This document shows, in pieces, positions 1-8,057 of a stretch of 12,126 nt of DNA. Origin of the DNA: an uncultured Treponema sp. (GTDB lineage: Bacteria; Spirochaetota; Spirochaetia; Treponematales; Treponemataceae). Position numbers and translations under genes: made by a program. Under the pieces are notes generated by a model that was not told the DNA's origin, made no database searches, and saw nothing but the letters and a program-made list of their open reading frames with translations. Where the stretch lies: positions 1 to 12,126 of the forward strand of contig CALBGU010000169.1 of the NCBI GenBank assembly GCA_937893155.1. Direction: 5' to 3'. Position 1 is the first letter of the stretch, and every line of letters starts with the position of its first letter.

Positions 1-2369
1 CTTCGTGGCTTTCGGATTATTATTTGACAAAGATGTTTCCCGACGAGCCATATCGCTTGGACGCAGGCGGTTCGTTTTCGGTCGTAAAAGATGCGACGGT
101 GGCGCAAATGCGCGATATGCAGTCAAAATATTACATTCCAAAAAATGCCGCGCTGTTCATCGGTGGCGATGTGAATGTGGAAGAAACGCTCGCGCTGGTA
201 AACAAGATTTACGGCACATGGAGCAACAACGGCAACGAGCGCCCCGCAAACGGAAAACAGCAAAACACGGCACCGTTTTCTTCTATTCAGATTGGTGTTT
301 TGCCCTATGACAAGATTTCCAGCGAAATGGTTTCGGTTTCGGTGAATTATCGCGGTCCTGATGCGGATTTTGCACTGGAGGACACATACGCGGCGGATTA
401 TCTGTGCCAGCTTTTGGCTGACCCCGACGGCGCATTTTGCCAAACGCTCGTGAAAACCGCGGAATTGGGAATTCCCGATGTGGATTATGTTTCCGGAGGC
501 TACAGCACATCGCGCGCGGCGGGAAATCTGTATTTTAGCGCAGTTATGCTCAATCCTGAGCAACAGATTGCCGAGCGCGTTTTGCTGTTGGAAAAAACGG
601 TGCGCGAACAGATTTTGCCGAATATTGCGCGCGACAAGAAAAATTTTTCCAAGAAAAAAATCGAAGCGATTGCCCGCAGTTTGCGCGACGACGATATTCG
701 CGTGTCGCAGACGGCAACGGGGTTGCTCAATACGCTGCGTTTCTGGTGGTGCGCAACGAGCGAGGATTATTATTACACCTACAACGACAAAATTGCCGGC
801 GTTACCAGCGCGAATATGCAGGATTTTGTGGCAAAATACATCGACGGTAAAAAGCCGCTCATTCTCATTCAGATAAATCCCGCGGTCTACGAAAAAGTGA
901 AGGACAGTCTTGCGGCAATCGGAGCGGAAGAGATAAAGGACGAGCATACATGGTGGAAAATGGAGCAATTCCAGCCGAACGCCGAGAAAATTGCGCTGGA
1001 AAACGCCGTGCCGGAGCAAAGCGAGATTTATGTGCCGAGCGAAAAGAGCGTGGATAACAGTTCCAAAGTAGCGCAGTCGCACGACATCGAAACATACACG
1101 CTGAAAAACGGGATTCCCGTTTATGTGAAAAATGTGAAGGGCGCAAAAATGTCTTCTGTGTCTGTGTCGCTGTTGGGCGGCATTGAGCATTTAACGGAAG
1201 AAACATCGGGATTGGAAAGTGCGCTTTTTGAGATGATGGCTTCGAGTTCAAAGAAATACAATTATGCAACGCGGCAGACGACGGCGTTTAGAACAGGCGC
1301 GGCGGTGTCTAGTTTTGCAAGAATCGGCGGCGCGGGGTTGTCGGTTACGGCAATTTCTCCCTATTTTGACGAAATGCTTTCGATTTTGGGCGACAGCGTG
1401 GTAAATCCCGTGTTCGAACAGAAAGTCTACGATAATTATATGACCAATCTGCGACAAGGCATTCAGCACGATTTGAACGACCCGCAATCCATTTTAAGCG
1501 ACCGCATTGACGACGAAGTGTATCAAAATCACCCGTATTCCGTAACAATGGGCGCAAAACCCGAAACAGTCGATAACATTACGATTGAGAATATGCGTGC
1601 GCTCTACGAAAAGATTATGCGCCCCGAAGATATGTACATCGTGGCGGGCGGCAACATCAACGCGAAAAAACTCGTTGCCACGCTCAACAAGACGATTGGC
1701 AAGCTCAAGACAGGGCGCGGCTCGGCTCGGAACAAAATCGACGTGCCGAAAGTAAACATCACGGGCGAAAATATCGTTCTTTCGCACCCGAGCGCGCAGG
1801 GCACGGGATTTGTAGCGCGCGTTTTTGCCGCTCCGTCAATCGAAGACAGCGATTATGTGTCTGCAAAAATTGCGGCGGAAATTTTCAGCGACACGCTTTT
1901 CAACGTCGTCCGCGAACATCACGGCGCGTGCTACACGCCTTCAACGTCAACGGGCAGTTCATTTGCGCCTATTGGGTTTGAATATCTGTTCAAGTTGTCG
2001 GACGCGGAGCATTTTGCGCAGTATATGGCAGAAGCGCGCGATTATATGGCGGAAGATAAATTGATTGAAACCGCAAACGAAGACGGAACGTATCAGTTTA
2101 CGACCGTGGAATCGCGGTTGGACGGATACAAAAACTCGTTTATCAATTCAAGTTATGCTTCTCAGGCAACGGTGGGCAGTATGACCGCAAATATCGTGAA
2201 CAATATCCGCAACTACAACGACCCGTATTACAGCGAAAAACGGCTGGAGCAGATTCGTGCAGTTACGGCGGACGATGTGTCGGCAGCATTCAAAAAATAC
2301 TGGATTGACGGCTCTTCGCGCTGGTTCGTGATGGTGGGACCAGAAAATAAAGACAAAATCCACTTTTAG
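1..2369 (+). CDS. M16 family zinc metallopeptidase (PqqL-like), 5'-truncated by window edge
   Basis: This is the C-terminal 788 residues of a two-domain M16 (pitrilysin/insulinase-type) peptidase. The frame is open from the first full codon at position 3, so the TTG at 24 is not the true start. The gene aligns along its whole visible length with the complete paralogue at 5230-8031: DAGGSF, YYIP.NAALFI.GDV and WSNNG near the visible N-terminus, LKNGIPVY at the start of the second half, HGACY.PS near the C-terminus, and AVTADDV..F.KYW at the end. Using the 933-residue paralogue as a ruler, about 145-165 residues are missing, including the HxxEH zinc motif, so catalytic competence cannot be judged here. 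Members of this family cleave peptides or processed proteins and are usually periplasmic or membrane-associated. Location is inferred from the paralogue's signal peptide. No convincing T-tailed terminator follows; only a weak AT-rich hairpin overlaps the stop (2364-2382). Confidence 0.93.
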   Translation, partial: SWLSDYYLTKMFPDEPYRLDAGGSFSVVKDATVAQMRDMQSKYYIPKNAALFIGGDVNVEETLALVNKIYGTWSNNGNERPANGKQQNTAPFSSIQIGVLPYDKISSEMVSVSVNYRGPDADFALEDTYAADYLCQLLADPDGAFCQTLVKTAELGIPDVDYVSGGYSTSRAAGNLYFSAVMLNPEQQIAERVLLLEKTVREQILPNIARDKKNFSKKKIEAIARSLRDDDIRVSQTATGLLNTLRFWWCATSEDYYYTYNDKIAGVTSANMQDFVAKYIDGKKPLILIQINPAVYEKVKDSLAAIGAEEIKDEHTWWKMEQFQPNAEKIALENAVPEQSEIYVPSEKSVDNSSKVAQSHDIETYTLKNGIPVYVKNVKGAKMSSVSVSLLGGIEHLTEETSGLESALFEMMASSSKKYNYATRQTTAFRTGAAVSSFARIGGAGLSVTAISPYFDEMLSILGDSVVNPVFEQKVYDNYMTNLRQGIQHDLNDPQSILSDRIDDEVYQNHPYSVTMGAKPETVDNITIENMRALYEKIMRPEDMYIVAGGNINAKKLVATLNKTIGKLKTGRGSARNKIDVPKVNITGENIVLSHPSAQGTGFVARVFAAPSIEDSDYVSAKIAAEIFSDTLFNVVREHHGACYTPSTSTGSSFAPIGFEYLFKLSDAEHFAQYMAEARDYMAEDKLIETANEDGTYQFTTVESRLDGYKNSFINSSYASQATVGSMTANIVNNIRNYNDPYYSEKRLEQIRAVTADDVSAAFKKYWIDGSSRWFVMVGPENKDKIHF

Positions 2370-2466
2370 ATTTGTTCTAAAAAGAGCATTTTGGTGCGAA
2401 AACAAGCGTAAATACAAGCAGAATTGAAAATCATAAAATATTTTGTTAAGAAAAACAAAATAAATT

Positions 2467-2495
2467 TTGATTTTCTCACAGAGTGAGTGTATAAT
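2467..2495 (+). promoter_or_regulatory. sigma-70 type promoter of the hibernation factor gene
   Basis: A -35 TTGATT (2467-2472) and a perfect -10 TATAAT (2490-2495) are separated by exactly 17 bp, in an AT-rich stretch with no gene. The expected transcription start is near 2502, giving a leader of about 68 nt before the start codon at 2570. Confidence 0.8.
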
Positions 2496-2501
2496 TTAAG
2501 T

Positions 2502-2569
2502 ATGAACTGCGTATGCGGTTTCAATATAAACCAGCTAGATTGAAAAATCTGGGCAAGGGAGTGTTTTAT
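2502..2569 (+). promoter_or_regulatory. structured 5' leader with mutually exclusive hairpins
   Basis: Three short hairpins can be drawn. Hairpin A pairs AACTGC (2505-2510) with GCGGTT (2515-2520), with one T-G wobble. Hairpin B pairs GGTTT (2517-2521) with AAACC (2528-2532). Hairpin C pairs AGATT (2537-2541) with AATCT (2546-2550) around a GAAA tetraloop. A and B share 2517-2520, so they cannot form together. The Shine-Dalgarno AAGGGAG (2555-2561) lies just after hairpin C. The stems are seen in the sequence; any regulatory role is inference. Confidence 0.4.
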
Positions 2570-2857
2570 ATGACTAAATCGATTTCTGCTGTAGGTTTTA
2601 ATTTTGAAAAAGACCAGACTGACCTTATCAACAAAAAGCTGGAGCGCGTAAAGTACGCCGAAGAGCATATCGTTGACTTGATTCTGCGCGTGCGCGAAGA
2701 CAAGAAATTTTATTTCGATTGCACGGTAAACTTCCGTTGGGGTGCAAATGCGCACGTTGCAAGCGATGATTATGATTTCGCAGCAGGTCTTAACAAAATG
2801 ATGGACGTGCTCGACACCAAAATCAAGAAAGAAAAGGATAAGGTTCAGGAAAAATAA
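2570..2857 (+). CDS. hpf: ribosome hibernation promoting factor / RaiA-type protein (short form)
   Basis: The 95-residue product has the HPF/RaiA (ribosome-associated inhibitor) pattern: an N-terminal strand, a helix (DLINKKLERVKYAEEHI), central strands carrying basic residues, and the typical end in which an SDDYDFAAGLNKMMDVLD helix is followed by a Lys-rich tail (KIKKEKDKVQEK). Such proteins bind the decoding region of the 30S subunit and block or store ribosomes when growth stops. The length fits the short form without the C-terminal dimerisation domain of long HPF. I chose ATG 2570 because AAGGGAG sits 8 nt upstream; an in-frame ATG at 2513 has no such site and would add residues outside the domain. 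The gene has its own strong promoter and terminator, so it is monocistronic. The family call is by pattern, not by search. Confidence 0.85.
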   Translation: MTKSISAVGFNFEKDQTDLINKKLERVKYAEEHIVDLILRVREDKKFYFDCTVNFRWGANAHVASDDYDFAAGLNKMMDVLDTKIKKEKDKVQEK

Positions 2858-2870
2858 AGCCTGACACAAA

Positions 2871-2901
2871 AAAACTCTCGCAACACTGCGGGAGTTTTTT
2901 A
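2871..2901. terminator. bidirectional intrinsic terminator
   Basis: The arm AACTCTCGC (2873-2881) pairs with GCGGGAGTT (2888-2896) through 9 bp (one T-G wobble) around a 6-nt loop. A T-run follows (2895-2900) and an A-run precedes it. It lies 16 nt after the hibernation factor stop and 27 nt beyond the symporter stop, so it can end both convergent transcripts. Confidence 0.9.
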
Positions 2902-2927
2902 TTGGCTAAACGCCCTATCCTCTTTTT

Positions 2928-4406
2928 TCAGACCACTTCTTTTTGGCGTTCTTCCACCTTCGTGTACGCGGACAAAAGCGCTTCTTCCGATTCGCCGCGA
3001 ATAACGCGCTTCACATAATTCGCGGTAATCCGTGCAACGAGCGGAGAGAGCGACAGCACGCCGATTAAGTTCGGAATCATCATCAAACCATTAAACGTGT
3101 CGCTTAAATCCCACGCAAGCGAAAGGCGCATCGTACAGCCGAAAAAAATCATTGCCACAAATACCGCTTTGTACAAGATTATCGACTTTTCGCCAAACAG
3201 ATACTGCCACGCTGTCGAGCCGTAATGACTCCAGCCAAGCGACGTGGAAAACGCAAACAGCAAAATCGCAATCGCAATGAATTTTTGCCCATAATGCCCA
3301 AACACCGTGCCGAATGCCTCGCCGACCAGCCCTGCTCCAGCATTCTCCGTGAGCATTCGCCCCGTCTCAAGGTCCACACTGCCGCTCGTGAGCACCACCA
3401 AAGCCGTGAGCGTACAAACCACAATCGTATCGGCAAAAACCTCGAAAATCCCCCACATTCCCTGCTGAACTGGCTCCTTGACGTTGGAACTCGAATGAAC
3501 CATCACCGAAGAACCAAGCCCCGCCTCGTTCGAGAACGCTCCGCGCTTAAAGCCCCACGTAATCGCAGATTTTACGCCATAGCCCACGATTCCGCCGCCC
3601 GCCGCAGACGTTGCGAATGCACCGCGGAAAATCGACGCAAACACCGCAGGGACGGCACTCGCGTGCATAAAAACCACAATGAGCGCGCCCGCAATATACA
3701 GCACCGCCATAAACGGCACGAGCTTTTCGGTAACTGTGGCAACCCGCTTGAGACCGCCCAGAACCACCAGAGCCGCAATCACCATCAGCGCCACGCCCGT
3801 CACCCACGACGGCACGTTGAACGCGCTTTGCATATTGCTCGCAATCGAATTGACCTGACTCATATTCCCAATGCCGAAACTCGCCAGCAAACAGAACACC
3901 GAAAACAGCACCGCAAGCACCGTGCCCACCGTTTTCAGTCCCTTGTAGCCGCCCAGACCTTCCTTGAGATAATACATCGCACCGCCGCGCCATTCGCCAG
4001 ACGCACTTTTTTGGCGAAAATAAATGCCCAAAACATTTTCAGAATAATTCGTCATCATTCCCACCAGCGCCATAATCCACATCCAAAAAATCGCGCCGGG
4101 ACCGCCCAAAATAATCGCCGTTGCCACCCCGACGATGTTTCCCGTGCCGATAGTCGCCGCCATCGCTGTGCAAAGGCTCTGGAACTGCGAAATAGCCTTG
4201 TTTTCCCGCGCCGTGTGAGCCGTAATGTGCTTGTCGGTAAAAATCGCGCCGATTGTCTTTGAAATCCAGTGAGCAAGATGCGTGAACTGAAAACCGCGGT
4301 TTACGGCAGTCATAACCAACCCCGCCACCAAAAGCAGCGCAATGCCAGCCGTTCCCCAAACAACGCCGTTGATGGCATTATTAACCTGTTCGATGATTTC
4401 TATCAT
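2928..4406 (-). CDS. AGCS family sodium:alanine/glycine symporter
   Basis: The 492-residue polytopic inner-membrane protein belongs to the alanine/glycine:cation symporter family, which imports small neutral amino acids with sodium. Family landmarks are visible: GTGNIVGVAT (about residues 87-96), GGPGAIFWMW (101-110), and the signature RGAFSNEAGLGS (288-299) followed by QQGMWGIFEVFADT. After the signature the usual family text is close to GSAPIAHAAA, as I recall it; here it is SSVMVHSSS, so this is a divergent subgroup and its substrate may differ. I chose ATG 4406 because GAGGA lies 4 nt upstream on this strand and the product then starts with a short amphipathic stretch before the first membrane segment. 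Longer readings (ATG 4433, TTG 4445) would run through the leader hairpin. It is transcribed alone, divergent from the exporter, from a promoter at 4479-4507. Confidence 0.92.
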   Translation of the reverse strand: MIEIIEQVNNAINGVVWGTAGIALLLVAGLVMTAVNRGFQFTHLAHWISKTIGAIFTDKHITAHTARENKAISQFQSLCTAMAATIGTGNIVGVATAIILGGPGAIFWMWIMALVGMMTNYSENVLGIYFRQKSASGEWRGGAMYYLKEGLGGYKGLKTVGTVLAVLFSVFCLLASFGIGNMSQVNSIASNMQSAFNVPSWVTGVALMVIAALVVLGGLKRVATVTEKLVPFMAVLYIAGALIVVFMHASAVPAVFASIFRGAFATSAAGGGIVGYGVKSAITWGFKRGAFSNEAGLGSSVMVHSSSNVKEPVQQGMWGIFEVFADTIVVCTLTALVVLTSGSVDLETGRMLTENAGAGLVGEAFGTVFGHYGQKFIAIAILLFAFSTSLGWSHYGSTAWQYLFGEKSIILYKAVFVAMIFFGCTMRLSLAWDLSDTFNGLMMIPNLIGVLSLSPLVARITANYVKRVIRGESEEALLSAYTKVEERQKEVV

Positions 4407-4417
4407 AGATTCCTCAC

Positions 4418-4462
4418 AAAAAAGGCGGTGCATATAATTTTGCAAAAATATGCAAGCCGCCT
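4418..4462 (-). terminator. terminator-like hairpin in the symporter leader (possible attenuator)
   Basis: Read on the minus strand, AGGCGG (4462-4457) pairs with CCGCCT (4428-4423). Inside it GCATAT (4453-4448) pairs with ATATGC (4435-4430). The hairpin is followed directly by six T (4423-4418) and then by the Shine-Dalgarno GAGGA. It lies between the predicted start of transcription (about 4472) and the symporter start codon, and no minus-strand gene lies upstream within the intergenic region. This is the architecture of an intrinsic terminator inside a leader. No known riboswitch is recognisable in the roughly 10 nt before it. Structure seen; attenuation inferred. Confidence 0.65.
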
Positions 4463-4478
4463 GCGACTATTTTGTATA

Positions 4479-4507
4479 TTTATACATTTTTTTTGTAAAA
4501 TCGTCAA
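4479..4507 (-). promoter_or_regulatory. promoter of the symporter gene
   Basis: On the minus strand TTGACG (4507-4502) and TATAAA (4484-4479) are separated by exactly 17 bp, with an A-rich spacer. Transcription should start near 4472, about 65 nt before the start codon. Confidence 0.75.
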
Positions 4508-4528
4508 CACGTTCCGCCCTGTATATGC

Positions 4529-4557
4529 TTTTCATTCCAGATGTTTTCCACTATAAT
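4529..4557 (+). promoter_or_regulatory. promoter of the small exporter gene
   Basis: A perfect TATAAT (4552-4557) lies 17 bp after a weak -35, TTTTCA (4529-4534). The expected transcription start (about 4564-4565) coincides with the ATG at 4565, which would make the mRNA leaderless. Confidence 0.6.
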
Positions 4558-4564
4558 CTGCGAT

Positions 4565-5044
4565 ATGTTTAGCAAATTTTTGACCATCTTTATTATCTCA
4601 ATGCTTCCGCTCATCGAACTGCGAGGCGCCATTCCCGTATCGCAAGGCTTAAACCTGCCGCTGCTCGCCTCCTACGCGGTGTGTATCGTGGGCAATATGA
4701 TTCCCGTGCCGTTCATTTACCTTTTTGCGCGCCGCATTTTGACGTGGGGAAAAGACAAGGCGATTATCGGAAAATTCTGCACGTTCTGCCTCGAAAAAGG
4801 CGAAAAGGGCGGAAAAAAACTGCAAGAAAAAGCGGGCAAGGGGCTTTTCGTCGCGCTGCTGCTCTTCGTGGGCATTCCCCTGCCGGGCACGGGCGCGTGG
4901 ACTGGCACTCTGGCGGCAAGCCTGCTCGATATGGATTTTAAGCAAACCGTGCTTGCGGTGATGGCGGGCGTGATTCTCGCGGGCGTGATTATGCTTTTAA
5001 TGAGCGCGGGCGTGTTCGGCGCAATCGGTGCGGTGAGCGCATAG
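4565..5044 (+). CDS. small multidrug-export-type membrane protein (COG2426/PF06695-like)
   Basis: The 159-residue protein has the hallmarks of the small multidrug export family: PLIELRGAIP (about residues 15-24), GNMIPVPFIYLF (43-54), a charged cytoplasmic loop rich in Lys (60-92), and IPLPGTGAWTG (104-114) followed by a last pair of membrane segments. The family is annotated as export proteins, but substrate and mechanism are poorly established, so the name should be taken loosely. Two in-frame starts exist. ATG 4541 would place the TATAAT promoter inside the coding sequence, so ATG 4565 is preferred. Neither has a Shine-Dalgarno site, unlike most genes in this window. The gene is divergent from the symporter and ends at a strong hairpin. 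Confidence 0.88.
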   Translation: MFSKFLTIFIISMLPLIELRGAIPVSQGLNLPLLASYAVCIVGNMIPVPFIYLFARRILTWGKDKAIIGKFCTFCLEKGEKGGKKLQEKAGKGLFVALLLFVGIPLPGTGAWTGTLAASLLDMDFKQTVLAVMAGVILAGVIMLLMSAGVFGAIGAVSA

Positions 5045-5047
5045 CCG

Positions 5048-5090
5048 TTTCGCCCAATGGAATCATTCCATTGGGCGAAATTGTTTTCTT
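5048..5090 (+). terminator. intrinsic terminator after the exporter gene
   Basis: TTTCGCCCAATGGAA (5048-5062) and TTCCATTGGGCGAAA (5066-5080) form a perfect 15-bp stem with a 3-nt loop, starting 4 nt after the stop. A T-rich tail (TTGTTTTCTT) follows. Confidence 0.85.
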
Positions 5091-5180
5091 AAATGGAATT
5101 GAATATTTTTTCGTCTGTCATTTTTGGGCAAAACACGCACCGCACTTGACACGGCAATCTATCTTCAATGTCTGTTGAAA

Positions 5181-5203
5181 CAAGGGGCTTAATAAGCCCC
5201 TTG
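5181..5203 (-). terminator. GC-rich hairpin after the M16 gene, weak terminator
   Basis: CAAGGGGCTT (5181-5190) pairs perfectly with AAGCCCCTTG (5194-5203) around a 3-nt loop. It lies 26 nt beyond the stop of the minus-strand M16 gene. The tail on that strand is only TTT, so termination may be partial. A closely similar hairpin lies at 8058-8077. Confidence 0.55.
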
Positions 5204-5229
5204 CTGTCTCTGCATTGTCTTAAAAAAGA

Positions 5230-8031
5230 TTATTCAAAGCGGATTTTTTGCACTTCGTCTGCGCCAGTAACGGCAAACCAGCGGCACGGCGCGTCCACCC
5301 AGTATTTTTGGAACACACGGCGCACATCGTCGGCAGTAACGGCGTTTATCTTTTTTGCAAAATCTTCGCTCCAGCGCGGATTGTTGGAATACACCGTATC
5401 GCGTGCAATGAGCGAAGCCTTGCCCCGCACCGACGACCAGCCAGATTCCAAATCCCGCACCACCGCAATTTTTACGCCCTCAAGCAATTCGTCAATGTAA
5501 ATCCCCGAAAGCATTTCGGATTTTGCTTCGGCAAGATAGCTGGCGAAATGCGCAAAATCGGAAATCTTGAAAATACATTCGCTGGCATAAAATTTTGAGT
5601 TGTACGCGCTCGGCGAATAGCACGCGCCGTGTTTTTCCCGCACCACCGAATACAACACCGACGAATAAATATCCGACGCAATGCGAAGCGGCGCATAATC
5701 TTCGCTGTCGCGGGACGGCACCGGGCGGAAGCTGTACGCGATGCCCGTGCCCGCCGCATTTTCGTGCGCAAACACCTTTGGCGCGCCCTGTTCGATTGTG
5801 TACGGCGAGAACGGCACAAACGAAGATTCATACGCGGCGAGTTTGCCGATTGATTTGTTGAGTTTTTGCACGAGTTTTTCAAGGTCAACATCGCCAGAAG
5901 CAACGATGTACATATCGCTTGCATTCATAATGCGCTCGTACAGCGCGCCGAGGCTTTCCGCCGTTACAAAATCGAAGTCGGTGGAAATAAAGCCCGTATG
6001 AGACGCATACGGAATATTTTTGAACAGCTCTTTTCGGCTTTCCTGCGAAACGTAATAATCAGGGTCAGAAAGGGAACTCGTGATATTTTGCGCCGTGCTG
6101 TCTTTTGCCATTGCAAGCAGTTTTTCGTCAAAACGCGGGTTCAAAATCCCGTCGGCAAACATATCGAGGCATTTGAAAAAATCAGGTGCATTGCCCGAGA
6201 GCAAATACAGCGAGCTAAAATAATCTTCGCTGTAAAAATCGATTGCCGCATCGTATTTGCTCAGCCATTCGTTTCGCTTTTTCACGCTGTACTTTTGCGA
6301 ATTGTTCGCCATCAAGAAAAACAGGCAGTTTTCAAGCCCCTCCTCGCCTTTGGCAATGTGCTGCAATCCGCCGCGAAGCACCAATTCCACGGAACAATCC
6401 GCGTCCTCGCTGTCTTCTTTGTGAGGCACCAGATACACGGGGATTCCGTTTTTGAGCGCAGCCGTCTTGATTTCGCCCAAAGTCAATGTTACGCTTTTGC
6501 CGTTGTAGCGCCCGTTTGGAACGTAAATGCCCTCTTTTGTTGTTACCACGGGCTTTGGTGAAACCAATTCATTTTTCCACCACACAAACGAATCGTCCTC
6601 AATAATCACGGCATCGCTTTGGCGCAAGGGCGATTCCAATTCCTTGAACTTTTCGGGACTCATCGCAATAAGCACCAGCGGTTCGGCTTGGGTAAAATAC
6701 TTTTCGACCAAATCCTGCATTTGCCACTGACGCACATCGAAGAGCTTTTCATCGTAGAAAAAATACTCGTCGGCAATTCCCAAAATCCAAAACTGTTCGA
6801 TAACGTCGATTATCGCTTTGCTCGCTTTTTTGGTGGGCACATAATCATAGCTCGCCTCGTCCACAATCCGATTGCTGAACGCGGCGGTGTAATATTTTTT
6901 GGTGTCGGCGATTTTGGGCAAAATCTCGTCAACGATTTTATCTTTGAAATACAATGCGTCGTCAATAATATGCTCATCTGCATTTTTGAGATTGGTGCTA
7001 AATCCAAACTCACTCGACTGGCGCGCAACATACAGACCGCTTGAAACACGGTCTTCGTCATTGAAAAAATGCAGGCGCGTATCTTTTTCAAAGGTCTTCG
7101 TGTACGGCATATCGCTAAAACCAAGGATATAGCTCAAATAATCGGCAACCACCACTTCATCAAAGTCAAAATCGCAGTCGGGCGCGCGGAAAATGACCTC
7201 CACGCTCGTAAAATTGTCCGAAACCGCGGGGGTCGGATAGATAGCAACCGTTGTTTTCTCGAGCGGATTTTTCGGCTGGGAAACGAGATTTTCTTTTGGC
7301 TGTGCGCCGTTATTGCTCCACGAGCCATAAATATCGCGCACGAGCGGCATCACCTCGTTTACATCAACATCGCCGGCGATAAACAGCGCGGCATTGCTCG
7401 GAATGTAGTATTCCCGCTGCATTTCGCGCAGCTGCTCCACCGTGGCATTGCGCACCACGTCGAACGAACCGCCCGCGTCCTGCTTAAACGGCGCCTTGGG
7501 ATACAACGCGGACTGCACAAAAGATTGCGCCCAGAATTTTTTGTCCGCCGCGTCGCCCTCGATTTCGGCAAGCACGACCTTCTTTTCGTTTTCAAGCTCG
7601 GCTTCGTTCAGCAGCGGGCTTCGAATCGCCGCATTCCAAAATGCCAAGCCCTCCTCCACCTTGTCTGACGGAATCGTAAAAAAATAATTCACCTCGTCCG
7701 TGCTTGTGTAGCCGTTATCCTCAATCACGCCGAGTTTTTTCATCTCCAGTTCCATTTGGTGCGACGTGGCATACAGCGCATTGCCGTTGAACATCATATG
7801 CTCATACAGATGAAACAGCCCCGCCGTTTCCGCCGTCTGCGCCACCGCCCCCGCACGCACCGCAATGTTAATATACACCGTCGGCTCGCTGTGCTCTTCT
7901 GCCACGAACACTTCCAGCCCGTTAGAAAGCCTGTAGCGATACAGATTCTCAATCGGCGTTTTCTCCGCCGCCGCACCAACACACAAGGCGATTCCCGCCA
8001 CCACAGACATCACTAATTTTTGTATACCCAT
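5230..8031 (-). CDS. secreted M16 family zinc metallopeptidase (PqqL-like), complete
   Basis: The 933-residue protein has two M16 halves, the length expected of PqqL/pitrilysin-type single-chain enzymes. A Sec signal peptide covers residues 1 to about 22 (hydrophobic run VMSVVAGIALCVGAAA, likely cleavage after AAA). The zinc motif HLYEH (His74, Glu77, His78) is intact. The third ligand is most likely Glu156 in VVLAEIEG, 78 residues after His78, with the usual upstream acidic partner Glu149. The second half, from about residue 520 (LKNGIPVYLVP), lacks a zinc motif, as is normal. HGACYSPSAY (about 800-810) is shared with the paralogue at 1-2369. The start at 8031 has AAGG 6 nt upstream. The enzyme is expected to be an active periplasmic or surface-tethered peptidase; substrates are unknown. 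It lies downstream of the methyltransferase on the same strand (90-bp gap containing a hairpin). Confidence 0.94.
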   Translation of the reverse strand: MGIQKLVMSVVAGIALCVGAAAEKTPIENLYRYRLSNGLEVFVAEEHSEPTVYINIAVRAGAVAQTAETAGLFHLYEHMMFNGNALYATSHQMELEMKKLGVIEDNGYTSTDEVNYFFTIPSDKVEEGLAFWNAAIRSPLLNEAELENEKKVVLAEIEGDAADKKFWAQSFVQSALYPKAPFKQDAGGSFDVVRNATVEQLREMQREYYIPSNAALFIAGDVDVNEVMPLVRDIYGSWSNNGAQPKENLVSQPKNPLEKTTVAIYPTPAVSDNFTSVEVIFRAPDCDFDFDEVVVADYLSYILGFSDMPYTKTFEKDTRLHFFNDEDRVSSGLYVARQSSEFGFSTNLKNADEHIIDDALYFKDKIVDEILPKIADTKKYYTAAFSNRIVDEASYDYVPTKKASKAIIDVIEQFWILGIADEYFFYDEKLFDVRQWQMQDLVEKYFTQAEPLVLIAMSPEKFKELESPLRQSDAVIIEDDSFVWWKNELVSPKPVVTTKEGIYVPNGRYNGKSVTLTLGEIKTAALKNGIPVYLVPHKEDSEDADCSVELVLRGGLQHIAKGEEGLENCLFFLMANNSQKYSVKKRNEWLSKYDAAIDFYSEDYFSSLYLLSGNAPDFFKCLDMFADGILNPRFDEKLLAMAKDSTAQNITSSLSDPDYYVSQESRKELFKNIPYASHTGFISTDFDFVTAESLGALYERIMNASDMYIVASGDVDLEKLVQKLNKSIGKLAAYESSFVPFSPYTIEQGAPKVFAHENAAGTGIAYSFRPVPSRDSEDYAPLRIASDIYSSVLYSVVREKHGACYSPSAYNSKFYASECIFKISDFAHFASYLAEAKSEMLSGIYIDELLEGVKIAVVRDLESGWSSVRGKASLIARDTVYSNNPRWSEDFAKKINAVTADDVRRVFQKYWVDAPCRWFAVTGADEVQKIRFE

Positions 8032-8057
8032 ATCAAACCTTCGCTGTATTGTATTGA

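Noticed and set aside
123..1190. 355-codon minus-strand frame
   Set aside because: Antisense to the M16 gene, with no domain and no start signal.
3225..4262. 345-codon + strand frame
   Set aside because: Antisense to the well-supported symporter; rich in Arg and His as expected of a shadow frame.
4407..4472. Glycine or other known riboswitch before the symporter
   Set aside because: The leader before the terminator hairpin is only about 10 nt and shows no conserved aptamer core.
5144..5175. TTGACA near 5150 as a + strand promoter
   Set aside because: No -10 hexamer at 16-18 bp and no + strand gene follows.
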